Positions 9,779-18,601 of a stretch of DNA of 64,000 bases are shown piece after piece. Origin of the DNA: GCA-2746795 sp963747345 (lineage in GTDB: Bacteria; Chloroflexota; Anaerolineae; Promineifilales; Promineifilaceae); NCBI GenBank assembly GCA_963747345.1, contig CAVVFA010000001.1, positions 62,001 to 126,000 of the forward strand, in the 5' to 3' direction. The notes beneath the pieces are model-generated. The model had not been told where the DNA came from. It saw only the letters and a program-made list of their open reading frames with translations, and made no database searches. Both the position numbers and the translations under genes were made by a program. Within the stretch, counting starts at the first letter, position 1; every line of letters starts with the position of its first letter.

Positions 9779-9809
9779 TAACTATACGGATGTTGATTTT
9801 TCACTCGAG

Positions 9810-9870
9810 AGACCCTAAGGGTTTTGTATAACGCAGCATTGAATCACTCGAGGTCAAACCCTTAGGGTCT
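9810..9870 (+). repeat. Long-stem hairpin with self-palindromic arms
   Basis: A 15-bp perfect stem (9810-9824 with 9856-9870) around a 31-nt loop. Each arm is itself nearly palindromic (CCCTAAGGG, CCCTTAGGG), and TCACTCGAG is directly repeated at 9800 and 9844. It may terminate the DUF2007 gene. Confidence 0.7.
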
Positions 9871-9925
9871 GTACAGTTACGAAGAATAAACAATAGCCGG
9901 ACCGATTCAGTCGAACCAATTTTGC

Positions 9926-9951
9926 CGCCCTGTGAGTGATCACGGGGCGGT
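9926..9951 (-). terminator. Hairpin after the sensor kinase
   Basis: The inverted repeat CCGCCC.GTGA / TCAC.GGGCGG lies 5 bp beyond the kinase stop. The U-tract is weak on the minus strand, so termination is likely but not certain. Confidence 0.5.
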
Positions 9952-9955
9952 TGTG

Positions 9956-11929
9956 TTATGGATGAAGGGGCAGCACGATGTGAAATTGGCTGCCGGGGCA
10001 TAATATGTCGTCGTGACCAGGGCTTTCGACCCAAATACGGCCGTTATGCGCCACCACAATCCCCCGCACAATTGCCAATCCTAAACCAGAGCCGCCTCCC
10101 TTGAATTTTGTCTTGCCAGAGGAGTGGAGCATGACTTCCCCGGTCTGGTAGAATTTCTCGAAGATGAGGTCGTGGACGTCGGGGTCTATGCCGACGCCGG
10201 TATCGGCGATGATGATTTCTACGCCGGGAACGGTTGAGCCATTGACGCTTAGTTGGGAAGAACGGCCGTTTATCACAATCGCCCCCCCATCTGGCGTAAA
10301 TTTAATGGCGTTGATAAGCAGGTGGTAGAACACCTTCTCCATCGCTTCAGAATCGACATCAGCTTTGGGCAGGAATCGCATCGGTTCTATGGTTAGGGCG
10401 ATTTGCCGTTCTTCCAGAGCCGCCTGGAAGCGCCGCGTAATCTGTTGCAGGAAGAAGGACAAATCTAAGGGGGCTTTGTGGAGGGTGAGCGAGGCGCTGT
10501 CAATTTTAGCGATGTCGAGCATCGTTTCCACGACCTCCCGCATCCTGTTTACTCCTTTGTCAATGCCTTCCACCCAACCACGATACATGGAATCGGCTTG
10601 AATAGCTTCCTCTTCCAGGAACATTTGGGCATTGAGGGTGATGATGGTGAGTGGTGTCAGCATTTCGTGGGAGGCGATGGTGATGAAATCTGCTTTTGTT
10701 TTGTCGAGCTGTTCTAAATGGCTGTAGGCGGTTTGCAGTTCGTTGGTACGTTCGGCGACCATGCCTTCGAGTTGCTGGTTGAACTGGGTCACTTTGGCAT
10801 AATGGCGGGCGTTTTCCAGGGCTACTGCCATCTGGTCTGCCAGGAGTTGGAAGACGGGGATTTCTTCTTGAGAAAAGCGAGCGGGGCGAGAACTTTGCAA
10901 GTCTAATACGCCTAGCACGCGCTCGCCCATTTCCAGGGGCAGCAGGAGTTCGGATTGGGTTTTTGGTGCTTTTTCTACGGGGAGATAACGGCCGTTTTCC
11001 TCCATACGCTGCAAGTTTAACGACTCGCCATACGCCATTACCCAGCCGACATGCCCGCTGGGGCCTGCTGTTAAATTGAGAGCTTCCCCAGTGACAGCCC
11101 GCCCTGCTTCAGCCACAGCCCGCAGGGATTGTCCATCCGCTTCGGGCAAGAAAACGCCTACGTAATAGATGCGATATTTTTCCCATACCATGACGGCAAT
11201 GCGCTGGAGCAAGGTGTCTAAGTCGAGAATCGAGGTGATTTGCCGACCAGCAGCCATGTTGGTGCGTAACTGCAAATTTCGCCGTTCTAACTGGAGGCGC
11301 TGCCGCTGTTCACGGATGCGCAAAATTTCTGTGCGCCGATAGGCTCTCACTCGGCTGACATGGGCTACCAGACCAACGGCCGTTGCCGCCAAAAACACGA
11401 CGATGTTGTAACCCCACTCTTCGGGGCCAGCGAATAGGCTCATCGCATGAATCAGCCCGACAAAGGTCAGTGCCGACATGACTAAGTACCAGCGCGTATC
11501 AAAGAAGAGAACGGCCGTTCCGAAGACAAATAAGGCGAGATTGGCAACCTGCTGGGGTTCACCGGTCAGGTAAAAGCGGAGCTGGATGCTGACGAGCACG
11601 GTAAAGGCAATGATGGCGGCTAATAATTCGGAGTGCTTGGAGGAAAAACGGCCGTTGCGGATCAGCCCTCCCATCCCAAACAAAAAGAGTGCACTCACCA
11701 CCGCCACGCCCACCATAATCCAGGAACCTGGCTCGCGCAGCACAACAAGCTGCATAAAAATGAACGCAAAATAGAGGAGGGCGATGCTGAAGTACATAAA
11801 CGGCAGCGTACGCATTTGCGCCCGATTAAGTGCCGCGTTTACCTGTTCTGCCGGAACCCCCAGGTTATCCAGCAAAAGCAACTCATTGAGACTGCGCCGC
11901 AGCCCCGTTTGCGAGAAAAAAGCGTCCAT
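9956..11929 (-). CDS. Membrane sensor histidine kinase with GAF domain
   Basis: 657 aa. About six hydrophobic segments lie between residues 40 and 205, followed by a short coiled coil, a GAF domain (about 235-375; LLLPLEMGERVLGVLDLQS) and a second coiled coil. HisKA carries the phospho-accepting His in IASHEMLTPL (about residue 420). HATPase_c has the N box (LLINAIKFTPDGG), the G1 box (ADTGVGIDPD) and the G2 box (GGGSGLGLAIV). The signal sensed is unknown. No response regulator is adjacent, so it is an orphan kinase. Intact. Confidence 0.92.
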   Translation of the reverse strand: MDAFFSQTGLRRSLNELLLLDNLGVPAEQVNAALNRAQMRTLPFMYFSIALLYFAFIFMQLVVLREPGSWIMVGVAVVSALFLFGMGGLIRNGRFSSKHSELLAAIIAFTVLVSIQLRFYLTGEPQQVANLALFVFGTAVLFFDTRWYLVMSALTFVGLIHAMSLFAGPEEWGYNIVVFLAATAVGLVAHVSRVRAYRRTEILRIREQRQRLQLERRNLQLRTNMAAGRQITSILDLDTLLQRIAVMVWEKYRIYYVGVFLPEADGQSLRAVAEAGRAVTGEALNLTAGPSGHVGWVMAYGESLNLQRMEENGRYLPVEKAPKTQSELLLPLEMGERVLGVLDLQSSRPARFSQEEIPVFQLLADQMAVALENARHYAKVTQFNQQLEGMVAERTNELQTAYSHLEQLDKTKADFITIASHEMLTPLTIITLNAQMFLEEEAIQADSMYRGWVEGIDKGVNRMREVVETMLDIAKIDSASLTLHKAPLDLSFFLQQITRRFQAALEERQIALTIEPMRFLPKADVDSEAMEKVFYHLLINAIKFTPDGGAIVINGRSSQLSVNGSTVPGVEIIIADTGVGIDPDVHDLIFEKFYQTGEVMLHSSGKTKFKGGGSGLGLAIVRGIVVAHNGRIWVESPGHDDILCPGSQFHIVLPLHP

Positions 11930-12147
11930 AAATTTCGATACTACGTCATTAATAATCCCAAGACCCCGTTATTGTACCGCCAACCGCCAACAGGTTCCAC
12001 TTGAAAAAACTGTTGGTTGAAATCAGATATGCAATCTGGAAACCTGCTAAAGCATGTTAAAATTACAGGCATAGAAAAAAAGTGCGCTTTAGCGTACTTG
12101 CCATATTAACTGCGAGATTTCAATCCGCAGTGATGAGGATACAACCA

Positions 12148-12567
12148 ATGATAATTGAAACACATTCAGAATTCGGACAGCGCGTTGCTCGCCGCTTAGC
12201 AGAAGAGCGCATCGGCTGGCTCACGACTATCGATAGCAACGGTACACCGCAGCCTCGCCCCATCTGGTTTTTATGGGATGGCGAGACCTTTCTCATCTAC
12301 AGCCGTGCCAATGCTTACAAAATACGCCATATCGAAGCCCATCCACAAGTCTCCCTCAACTTAGATGGGGACGGCTTGGGCGGTGACATCATCATCTTTA
12401 CCGGCGAAGCATGGTTAGATGAAAGTGCTCCACCCGCCAACGAGATCTCTGCTTACGTCGAGAAATACGAGGACGGCATGAAACGCATCAACATGACACC
12501 CGATCAGTTTGCTGAAGCCTATCCCGTCGCCATCCGCATCAAACCGCTTAAGGTTAGAGGACATTGA
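12148..12567 (+). CDS. PPOX-class F420/FMN-dependent enzyme (pyridoxamine 5'-phosphate oxidase-like)
   Basis: 139 aa from the ATG at 12148, preceded by GATGAGG. It is a split-barrel flavin-binding domain with RIGWLTTIDSNGTPQPRPIW and FLIYSRANAYKIRHIEAHP, typical of the Rv3369/TIGR03667 branch of small F420-dependent reductases. The substrate is unknown. It sits alone ahead of the hydroxyproline genes, separated by a heptamer repeat array. An upstream in-frame start at 12082 has no ribosome site. Confidence 0.82.
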   Translation: MIIETHSEFGQRVARRLAEERIGWLTTIDSNGTPQPRPIWFLWDGETFLIYSRANAYKIRHIEAHPQVSLNLDGDGLGGDIIIFTGEAWLDESAPPANEISAYVEKYEDGMKRINMTPDQFAEAYPVAIRIKPLKVRGH

Positions 12568-12598
12568 TAGTGATCGGTATGCGATACAACTGAATACC

Positions 12599-12640
12599 GT
12601 TTACTGATAACCGATAACCGATTACCGAACACTGATAAAT
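12599..12640. repeat. Heptamer array (GATAACC family)
   Basis: Six successive 7-nt units (GTTTACT, GATAACC, GATAACC, GATTACC, GAACACT, GATAAAT) end 1 bp before the activase start codon. Confidence 0.8.
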
Positions 12641-12641
12641 C

Positions 12642-13550
12642 ATGACCACAGGCATCGTTTTTGACACCAAGCGCTTTTCCATCCATGATGGCCCCGGCAT
12701 CCGCACCACCATCTTCCTCAAAGGCTGTCCGCTGCACTGCCTCTGGTGTCACAACCCCGAGAGCCAAAGTCCGCACCCAGACGTGATGCTGCGTCCCAAC
12801 CGTTGTATCGCTTGCCACGCTTGCATCGATGAATGCCCGCAAGGGGCCATCTCTGTCAATGGCAGCAGCGCCGTCAACACAGATTTAGACTTGTGTATTC
12901 GCTGTGGCGACTGTACTGATGCCTGTTTTGCCGAAGCGCGAGAAATCATTGGCGCAGAGAGAACAGTGGCGCAGGTGATGGCCGAAATCGAGCGCGACTT
13001 GAGTTTTTATGACGAATCGGGCGGCGGCGTGACCTTTTCGGGTGGCGAGCCATTGTTGCAGCGCGACTTTGTGGTGGCGTTGTTGCAGGCATGTAAGAAG
13101 AGGGAGATAAGAACGGCCGTTGACACCTCAGGTTCCGTTTCCTGGCAAACACTCGACAGGGTACGTCCCTACACAGACCTCTTCCTTTACGACCTCAAAC
13201 ATATGGACGACGCTGCTCATAAAAAATTAACCGGCGTCTCCAACCAACTCATCCTAGACAACCTGCGCCAACTCTCAGGCCACGGTCACAACATCATCCT
13301 GCGCTACGCCATCATCCCTGGCCTCAACGACAGCGTCGAAAACATTCGGCAAACGGGCGAATTTGCCGCCAGCTTGCCCCAACGCCATCCCATCGCCATC
13401 CTGCCCTACCACGCCACCGCCGCCGACAAATACCAACGCCTCAACCAACCCTACCAACTAACCGACACCCAACCACCGAGCGACACCCGCATGACCGACA
13501 TCGCTGCCATCTTGCGCAGCTTCGGCCTGGAAGTAACGATAGGTGGATAG
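12642..13550 (+). CDS. Glycyl radical enzyme activating protein (radical SAM), HypD activase
   Basis: 302 aa. It generates the glycyl radical on the dehydratase encoded next to it. The radical SAM cysteines are CPLHCLWC (CX3CX2C, about residues 29-36). Two ferredoxin-like [4Fe-4S] clusters follow (CIACHACIDECP and CIRCGDCTDAC), then the SAM-binding FSGGEPLL motif. This two-cluster layout is standard for the PFL-activase class acting on CutC/HypD/PflD-type enzymes. It ends 81 bp before the dehydratase start, with a heptamer repeat between them. The pairing and order support a dedicated activase. Confidence 0.93.
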   Translation: MTTGIVFDTKRFSIHDGPGIRTTIFLKGCPLHCLWCHNPESQSPHPDVMLRPNRCIACHACIDECPQGAISVNGSSAVNTDLDLCIRCGDCTDACFAEAREIIGAERTVAQVMAEIERDLSFYDESGGGVTFSGGEPLLQRDFVVALLQACKKREIRTAVDTSGSVSWQTLDRVRPYTDLFLYDLKHMDDAAHKKLTGVSNQLILDNLRQLSGHGHNIILRYAIIPGLNDSVENIRQTGEFAASLPQRHPIAILPYHATAADKYQRLNQPYQLTDTQPPSDTRMTDIAAILRSFGLEVTIGG

Positions 13551-13552
13551 AA

Positions 13553-13616
13553 AATGATGAATGATGAACGCGAAACGCTGAATAAAAACCCAATTCATCA
13601 TTCATCGTTCATCATT
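13553..13616. repeat. Heptamer inverted array (TTCATCA family)
   Basis: AATGATG AATGATG on the left pairs with TTCATCA TTCATCG TTCATCA on the right, forming a hairpin between the activase and hypD. It is open in the hypD frame and could be mistaken for an N-terminal extension. Confidence 0.85.
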
Positions 13617-13631
13617 AAGGAGAGATTTATT

Positions 13632-15998
13632 ATGCCCACAACCACCCGAGTAACCTGTTTACGCCAGCAAAGTCTGGACGCCGTACCAGCCATTTCCACA
13701 GAACGCGCCGTTTTAATGACGGCGTTTTACCAGCAAGAACTGGGCATGGTATCCACGCCTGTGCGTCGTGCGCTGTCCTTTCGCTATTTGATGGCAAACA
13801 AAACCATCTACATCGGCGAAGGGGAACTCATCGTCGGTGAAAAAGAGATGGCTCCCAAATTAACGCCAACCTACCCAGAACTATGCTGTCACACCCTGCA
13901 AGATTTAGACATCCTCAATTCCCGCGAAAAAACGCCCTATGCCGTTGATGATAGCGCCCGTCAATCTCAGGCCAATGTCGTCGTCCCGTTCTGGGAAGGC
14001 AAATCAATGCGCGACCTCATTTTGGCGGAAATGACGCCGGAATGGCACGACGCTTACGAAGCTGGCATCTTCACCGAGTTCATGGAACAACGTTCACCCG
14101 GTCACACGGTGCTTGATGACAAAATTTACCGCAAAGGCATGTTGGATTTCATCGACGATATTGACGACGCCTTGGCCAAGCTCGACTATCTCAATGACGC
14201 CGCCGCCTACGATAAACAAGAGCAGCTCAAAGCGATGCGGATCACCGCCGAAGCGCTCATCACCTTCGGACAGCGCCACGCGGCTGAAGCCCGCCGCCTC
14301 ATCGCCCACACCCGTGACCCGCAGCGCCAAGCGGAACTAGAGAAAATCGCGGAAACTTGTGAGCGCATGCCAGCCCACAAGCCGCGCACCTTCTGGGAAG
14401 CATTGCAATATTACTGGTTCGTCCATTTGGGCGTGACCACAGAGTTGAATCCGTGGGATGCTTTCAATCCGGGACGCCTGGACCAGCATCTTTTCCCGTT
14501 CTACCAACAAGAATTGGAGGCTGGCACGCTGACTCGTGACCAAGCGGAAGAACTGCTCCACTGCTTCTGGATCAAGTTCAACAATCAGCCCGCACCGCCC
14601 AAAGTGGGCGTGACGGCCGCTGAAAGCGGTACCTACACCGACTTCGCCCAAATCAATACAGGCGGCGTCAAGGCAGATGGCTCTGATGCGGTAAATGAGG
14701 TGACGTATTTGCTGCTGGATGTGATTGAGGAAATGCGGCTGCTCCAGCCCAGTTCATCGGTGCAGTTGAGCAAGAAGAATCCAGACCGATTTATGAAACG
14801 TGCCGCGCGAATTGTGCGCACGGGTTTTGGTCAGCCCTCCATTTTTAATACGGATGTAGTGGTGCAGGAGATGATTCGCCAGGGCAAGTCGCTGGAAGAT
14901 GCGCGGAATGGTGGCACGAGCGGCTGTGTGGAGACGGGCGCGTTTGGCAAAGAAAATTATTGCCTGACGGGCTATTTTAACATGCCCAAAGTGCTAGAAA
15001 TCACGCTGAATAATGGGGTTGATCCGCGAACCGGCAAGCAACTTGGCCCAGAAACGGGGGATCCGTTGAAGTTAAGGAGTTTTGATGGCTTGTTTAGAGC
15101 GTTCGCAAAGCAGTTGAACCATTTCATCGATATTAAAATTCGGGGCAATCACGTTATTGAACGACTTTATGCTACGTATTTGCCGGTGCCGTTTCTCTCG
15201 CTGCTGATTGACGACTGCATTGTTAAGGGCAAGGATTATCACGCGGGTGGCGCACGTTACAATACAAATTATATTCAGGGCGTGGGGCTTGGCTCAATGA
15301 CAGATGCGTTGAGCGCGATTAAATATCATGTGTATGACCAGCAAAATCTGACGATGCCTGAGTTGTTGACGGCACTGAAAGCTGATTTTGTGGGTTACGA
15401 GCGTACACGCCTGCTGCTTATCAATCGCACGCCCCGCTATGGCAATGATGATGATTATGCGGATGACATCATGCGGCAGGTGTTTGAGGTGTATTTTGCG
15501 GCGGTAGACGGCCGTTCTAACACCAAAGGCGGCACGTATCGCATCAACCTGTTGCCCACCACCGTGCACGTCTACTTTGGCTCGGTGATTGGCGCGATGC
15601 CCGACGGCCGTTTTGCAGGCAAACCTCTCTCAGAAGGCATATCACCTGTGCAGGGGGCGGATCGGTTGGGACCAACGGCCGTTATCAAATCCGCCGCCAA
15701 AATGGACCACATCCGCACTGGCGGCACCCTGCTCAACCAGAAATTCACGCCCCAATTGCTGCAAGGCGAAGAGGGGCTGGATAAATTAGTCCAGTTGGTA
15801 CGTACCTACTTCAAGCTGGACGGACATCATATCCAGTTCAACGTGGTAGACATAGCTACCCTGCGCAATGCCCAGGCTCATCCAGAAGAATACCGCGACC
15901 TCATTGTGCGCGTCGCCGGTTACAGCGACTACTTCTGCGATTTGAGCGCGGCACTGCAAGAAGAAATCATGGAGCGCACGGCACACGAATCTTTTTGA
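13632..15998 (+). CDS. hypD: trans-4-hydroxy-L-proline dehydratase (glycyl radical enzyme)
   Basis: 788 aa from the ATG at 13632 behind AAGGAGAG. The glycyl radical loop is RVAGYSDYF (Gly763) and the thiyl Cys is in GTSGCVETGAF (Cys432, Glu434). HypD of Clostridioides difficile is 789 aa with, as I recall, Cys434, Glu436, Gly765, Asp278, Ser334, Phe340, Tyr450 and Thr645. At a constant offset of two, this protein has Asp276, Ser332, Phe338, Tyr448 and Thr643, all the same residue types. That makes HypD much more likely than pyruvate formate-lyase, choline lyase or glycerol dehydratase. The product would be 1-pyrroline-5-carboxylate, reducible to proline. The activase gene is directly upstream. 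The enzyme is oxygen-sensitive, implying an anaerobic or micro-oxic stage in the life cycle. Confidence 0.88.
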   Translation: MPTTTRVTCLRQQSLDAVPAISTERAVLMTAFYQQELGMVSTPVRRALSFRYLMANKTIYIGEGELIVGEKEMAPKLTPTYPELCCHTLQDLDILNSREKTPYAVDDSARQSQANVVVPFWEGKSMRDLILAEMTPEWHDAYEAGIFTEFMEQRSPGHTVLDDKIYRKGMLDFIDDIDDALAKLDYLNDAAAYDKQEQLKAMRITAEALITFGQRHAAEARRLIAHTRDPQRQAELEKIAETCERMPAHKPRTFWEALQYYWFVHLGVTTELNPWDAFNPGRLDQHLFPFYQQELEAGTLTRDQAEELLHCFWIKFNNQPAPPKVGVTAAESGTYTDFAQINTGGVKADGSDAVNEVTYLLLDVIEEMRLLQPSSSVQLSKKNPDRFMKRAARIVRTGFGQPSIFNTDVVVQEMIRQGKSLEDARNGGTSGCVETGAFGKENYCLTGYFNMPKVLEITLNNGVDPRTGKQLGPETGDPLKLRSFDGLFRAFAKQLNHFIDIKIRGNHVIERLYATYLPVPFLSLLIDDCIVKGKDYHAGGARYNTNYIQGVGLGSMTDALSAIKYHVYDQQNLTMPELLTALKADFVGYERTRLLLINRTPRYGNDDDYADDIMRQVFEVYFAAVDGRSNTKGGTYRINLLPTTVHVYFGSVIGAMPDGRFAGKPLSEGISPVQGADRLGPTAVIKSAAKMDHIRTGGTLLNQKFTPQLLQGEEGLDKLVQLVRTYFKLDGHHIQFNVVDIATLRNAQAHPEEYRDLIVRVAGYSDYFCDLSAALQEEIMERTAHESF

Positions 15999-16019
15999 TA
16001 AAAGTTTAGGCCAAATCCG

Positions 16020-16092
16020 GTAGGGGCGGGATAGGCGGATGTGATGTTGGCAGAAACCAAACCCCACTTGCTCCCGCCTATCTCGCCCCTAC
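16020..16092. repeat. Inverted repeat after hypD
   Basis: A 19-bp near-perfect stem (16020-16038 with 16074-16092) of GC-rich sequence; a second small hairpin, GCGATTTTGCCAAATCGC, lies at about 16150. It probably terminates the hypD transcript. Confidence 0.7.
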
Positions 16093-16233
16093 GATAACGT
16101 ATTCCAAAATTAAATGCTGGACACTGGCGTTTTGCCCGCCACCAGTGTAGCGCGATTTTGCCAAATCGCGTTACGACTCCAGAGGTGGCTGCCAATTTCG
16201 CCAGACTCCAGTTAAATGAATGGAGAAAAACTG

Positions 16234-16989
16234 ATGCAACAATTCAGACAGAGATTACTGGCGGGAGATCGCCTTATCGGGCCGATGGTGACGTTGGGAT
16301 CGCCTGAGGTGGCGGAGATTTTGGCGAAAGTGGGCTTTGATTGGCTCTTTTTGGATGCAGAACATGCGCCGTTTGACGCCTTGAGTTTGCAGCGTATGAT
16401 GCAAGCGGCCGGAGATACGCCTTGTTTGGTGCGTCTGGAAGCCAGTCAGGAACTGCCTATTAAAAAGGCGCTGGATGCGGGTGCGGCGGGTATCATCGCG
16501 CCGATGGTCAACACGGCCGAGCAGGTGGCGCAGGTGGTCAGTTGGAGCCGCTATTCACCGCAGGGAACGCGCGGCGTGGGTTTGAGCAGAGCACATGGCT
16601 ATGGGCTGAATTTCAATGAATATATGACAACTGCAAATGAATCGGTGGCTGTTGTGGTGCAAGCGGAACATAGTCAAGCGGTTGAAAATATGGAGGCCAT
16701 CGTGCAAGTTGAAGGCGTGGATGGCGTGTTGATTGGCCCGTATGATTTGTCAGCCAGTTTGGGTTTGATAGGCCAGATTGAGCATCCTGAGGTGGTAGCG
16801 GCGATTGATCGGGTAACGGCCGTTTGTCAACAAGCAGGGATGCCATTGGGCGTATTTGGCCTGTCAGCAACGGCCGTTCAACCTTACATCGAAAAAGGGT
16901 ACACCCTCATCACCGCCGGGGTAGACACCCTGTTATTAAGCAGCGCCGCCAGCCGACTATTAGCAAATATAAGGGAGAGCGGTTCCTGA
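16234..16989 (+). CDS. HpcH/HpaI-family aldolase
   Basis: 251 aa. The ATG at 16234 is preferred to 16216 because GGAGAAA lies 8 bp upstream. TIM-barrel class II aldolase; the metal and pyruvate binding region is seen in FDWLFLDAEHAPFDALSLQ, the central LDAGAAGIIAPMVNTAEQ and the C-terminal DGVLIGPYDLSASLG. The family cleaves 4-hydroxy-2-oxo acids to pyruvate plus an aldehyde. A 4-hydroxy-2-oxoglutarate-type substrate would fit hydroxyproline metabolism but is only inference. It is followed closely by a small membrane protein. Confidence 0.85.
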   Translation: MQQFRQRLLAGDRLIGPMVTLGSPEVAEILAKVGFDWLFLDAEHAPFDALSLQRMMQAAGDTPCLVRLEASQELPIKKALDAGAAGIIAPMVNTAEQVAQVVSWSRYSPQGTRGVGLSRAHGYGLNFNEYMTTANESVAVVVQAEHSQAVENMEAIVQVEGVDGVLIGPYDLSASLGLIGQIEHPEVVAAIDRVTAVCQQAGMPLGVFGLSATAVQPYIEKGYTLITAGVDTLLLSSAASRLLANIRESGS

Positions 16990-17014
16990 TCCACTTGGTA
17001 GAAAATAGAGCATC

Positions 17015-17419
17015 ATGAACGACAAGAGAGACAATCAAACTAGCCCACAGCTCAAAAAGAAACTGCTCATCGTGGGCATATCGCTTTTCGTTGGTTTCCT
17101 TCATTTTGTCACCGGTCCCCAGTATGCTGGGCCATTTCCGGTGTTTGTAAACAGCTACCTCATCGACATTTTATTGCCCTACACCCTTTACATGCTGCTC
17201 ACCCTCTTCGGTACAGCCTTGTTTGAAGATTGGGCGGTGAAGGCATTTCTTGTCTTTATGACTGGTTTGATTGTGGAATTATCGCAATATGTGAACATTC
17301 CCCTTCTGGGCAGCGTTTTCGATCCGTGGGATATTTTTATGTATGCACTGGGTGTGGGATTTGCTGTAATTTGCGACTTATACCTGTTTCCACGCCTCTT
17401 CTCATTCTGGATACCATAG
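17015..17419 (+). CDS. Small four-helix membrane protein, unknown function
   Basis: 134 aa with a Lys-rich N-terminal tail and about four hydrophobic segments (residues 17-33, 47-68, 73-92, 104-128). The third and fourth resemble VanZ-like or DUF2238-type proteins (FLVFMTGLIVELSQYVN...DPWDIFMYALGVG), but I cannot assign it. It starts 25 bp after the aldolase and ends 10 bp before the DUF4037 gene, so it is probably part of that operon. Confidence 0.6.
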   Translation: MNDKRDNQTSPQLKKKLLIVGISLFVGFLHFVTGPQYAGPFPVFVNSYLIDILLPYTLYMLLTLFGTALFEDWAVKAFLVFMTGLIVELSQYVNIPLLGSVFDPWDIFMYALGVGFAVICDLYLFPRLFSFWIP

Positions 17420-17429
17420 GCCAACCAAC

Positions 17430-18521
17430 ATGACCGATGACTTCATTCCCGGCTTAAAACTAAGCGAATTGTTTTATGAAGAAGTAGTACGGCCGTTATT
17501 AACCGCCCATTTTCCCAACCTACATTGCAGCGCCGCCCTCATCGACAGCGGTTCTGAGGTGTTGGGGTTTGATACCCCCATGTCGCGGGATCATGATTGG
17601 GGCGCACGGTTACAGCTTTTCTTGGCCGATACCACACAAGTCTTAGCCATTGATGACATATTGGCACACAACTTACCTTATGAATTTCGCGGCCATCCCA
17701 CGAACTTCACACCACCCGATCCTAATGATAACGGCACGCACTTGGCCGCGTTCATCGAAGAAGGCCCCGTTAATCATCGCGTGCAAGTCACAACAATTGC
17801 GGATTATTTCAAACAGTATTTGGACATTGATACGGATCAGATGATGAAACCTGCTGATTGGTTGTCTCTTTCAGAGCAAAGATTACGCACGATCATGGCT
17901 GGCGCAGTTTTTCATGATGATTTAGGACTGGAACAAGTGCGGGAACGGTTCACCTATTATCCGCATGATGTCTGGCTCTATTTGCTGGCGTGTGGCTGGG
18001 CAAGAATCGGGCAGGAAGAACATCTGATGGGACGCGCCGGTTTTGTCGGCGACGAGATTGGCTCGGCGTTGATTGGCTCGCGGCTGGTGCGGGATGTGAT
18101 GCGGCTCTGTTTTCTCATGGAGCGCACCTATGCCCCGTATCCCAAATGGTTTGGCACGGCGTTTAAGCAGTTGGCTTGTGCCGATGGGTTGAGCGCGGAT
18201 CTAATGGGGGCGTTAACGGCCGTTACCTGGCAAGAACGCGAACACCACCTCATCCCCGCCTACGAAACCCTCGCCCACATGCACAACTCACTCGGTCTGA
18301 CAGAGCTGATGCCGGAGAAAGTGACTTCGTTTTGGGAACGGCCGTTTCAAGTGATCGCCTTTCATGGTTTCTCAGAGGCACTATTGGCACAAATCCAAGA
18401 CCCCGTTGTGCAAAAAATAGCGGCGCGTTCCCCCATCGGCAGCCTCGACCAATTCAGCGACAGCACCGACCTCACCTCAGACCTCAGTTGGCGACCTCAA
18501 ATTCGTCAATTCTACGAGTAA
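17430..18521 (+). CDS. DUF4037 domain protein (nucleotidyltransferase-like fold)
   Basis: 363 aa. The N-terminal LIDSGSEVLGFDTPMSRDHD carries the GS...D.D pattern of minimal nucleotidyltransferases and is the DUF4037 signature. The helical C-terminal half has WLYLLACGWARIGQEEHLMGR and the RDVMRLCFLMERTYAPYPKW string. The family is associated with putative nucleotidyl transfer to small molecules; the substrate is unknown. Translation is likely coupled to the preceding membrane protein (10 bp gap). Intact; two AACGGCCGTT copies lie within it. Confidence 0.8.
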   Translation: MTDDFIPGLKLSELFYEEVVRPLLTAHFPNLHCSAALIDSGSEVLGFDTPMSRDHDWGARLQLFLADTTQVLAIDDILAHNLPYEFRGHPTNFTPPDPNDNGTHLAAFIEEGPVNHRVQVTTIADYFKQYLDIDTDQMMKPADWLSLSEQRLRTIMAGAVFHDDLGLEQVRERFTYYPHDVWLYLLACGWARIGQEEHLMGRAGFVGDEIGSALIGSRLVRDVMRLCFLMERTYAPYPKWFGTAFKQLACADGLSADLMGALTAVTWQEREHHLIPAYETLAHMHNSLGLTELMPEKVTSFWERPFQVIAFHGFSEALLAQIQDPVVQKIAARSPIGSLDQFSDSTDLTSDLSWRPQIRQFYE

Positions 18522-18527
18522 AATCAG

Positions 18528-18593
18528 TACAAAGGCACAAAGAAACAAAGGGACAAAGGTTTTCTTTGTTTCTTCGTCCTTTGTCTCTTTGTA
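18528..18593. repeat. Octamer inverted array (ACAAAGNN family)
   Basis: Four 8-nt units beginning ACAAAG are followed by a short loop and the complementary CTTTGT units, a hairpin between convergent genes. The same family lies at 51076. Confidence 0.85.
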
Positions 18594-18601
18594 ATAAATT
18601 C

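Noticed and set aside
11586..12020. Plus-strand open frames across the start of the sensor kinase
   Set aside because: Antisense shadows of the kinase membrane region, with no domain resemblance or ribosome site.
13554..13631. N-terminal extension of HypD starting at 13554
   Set aside because: The extension is translated heptamer repeat; a strong ribosome site precedes the ATG at 13632, and the resulting 788 aa matches the family length.
16020..16092. GC-rich inverted repeat after hypD as the end of an insertion sequence
   Set aside because: No transposase or target-site duplication is nearby; it behaves like a terminator-type repeat.
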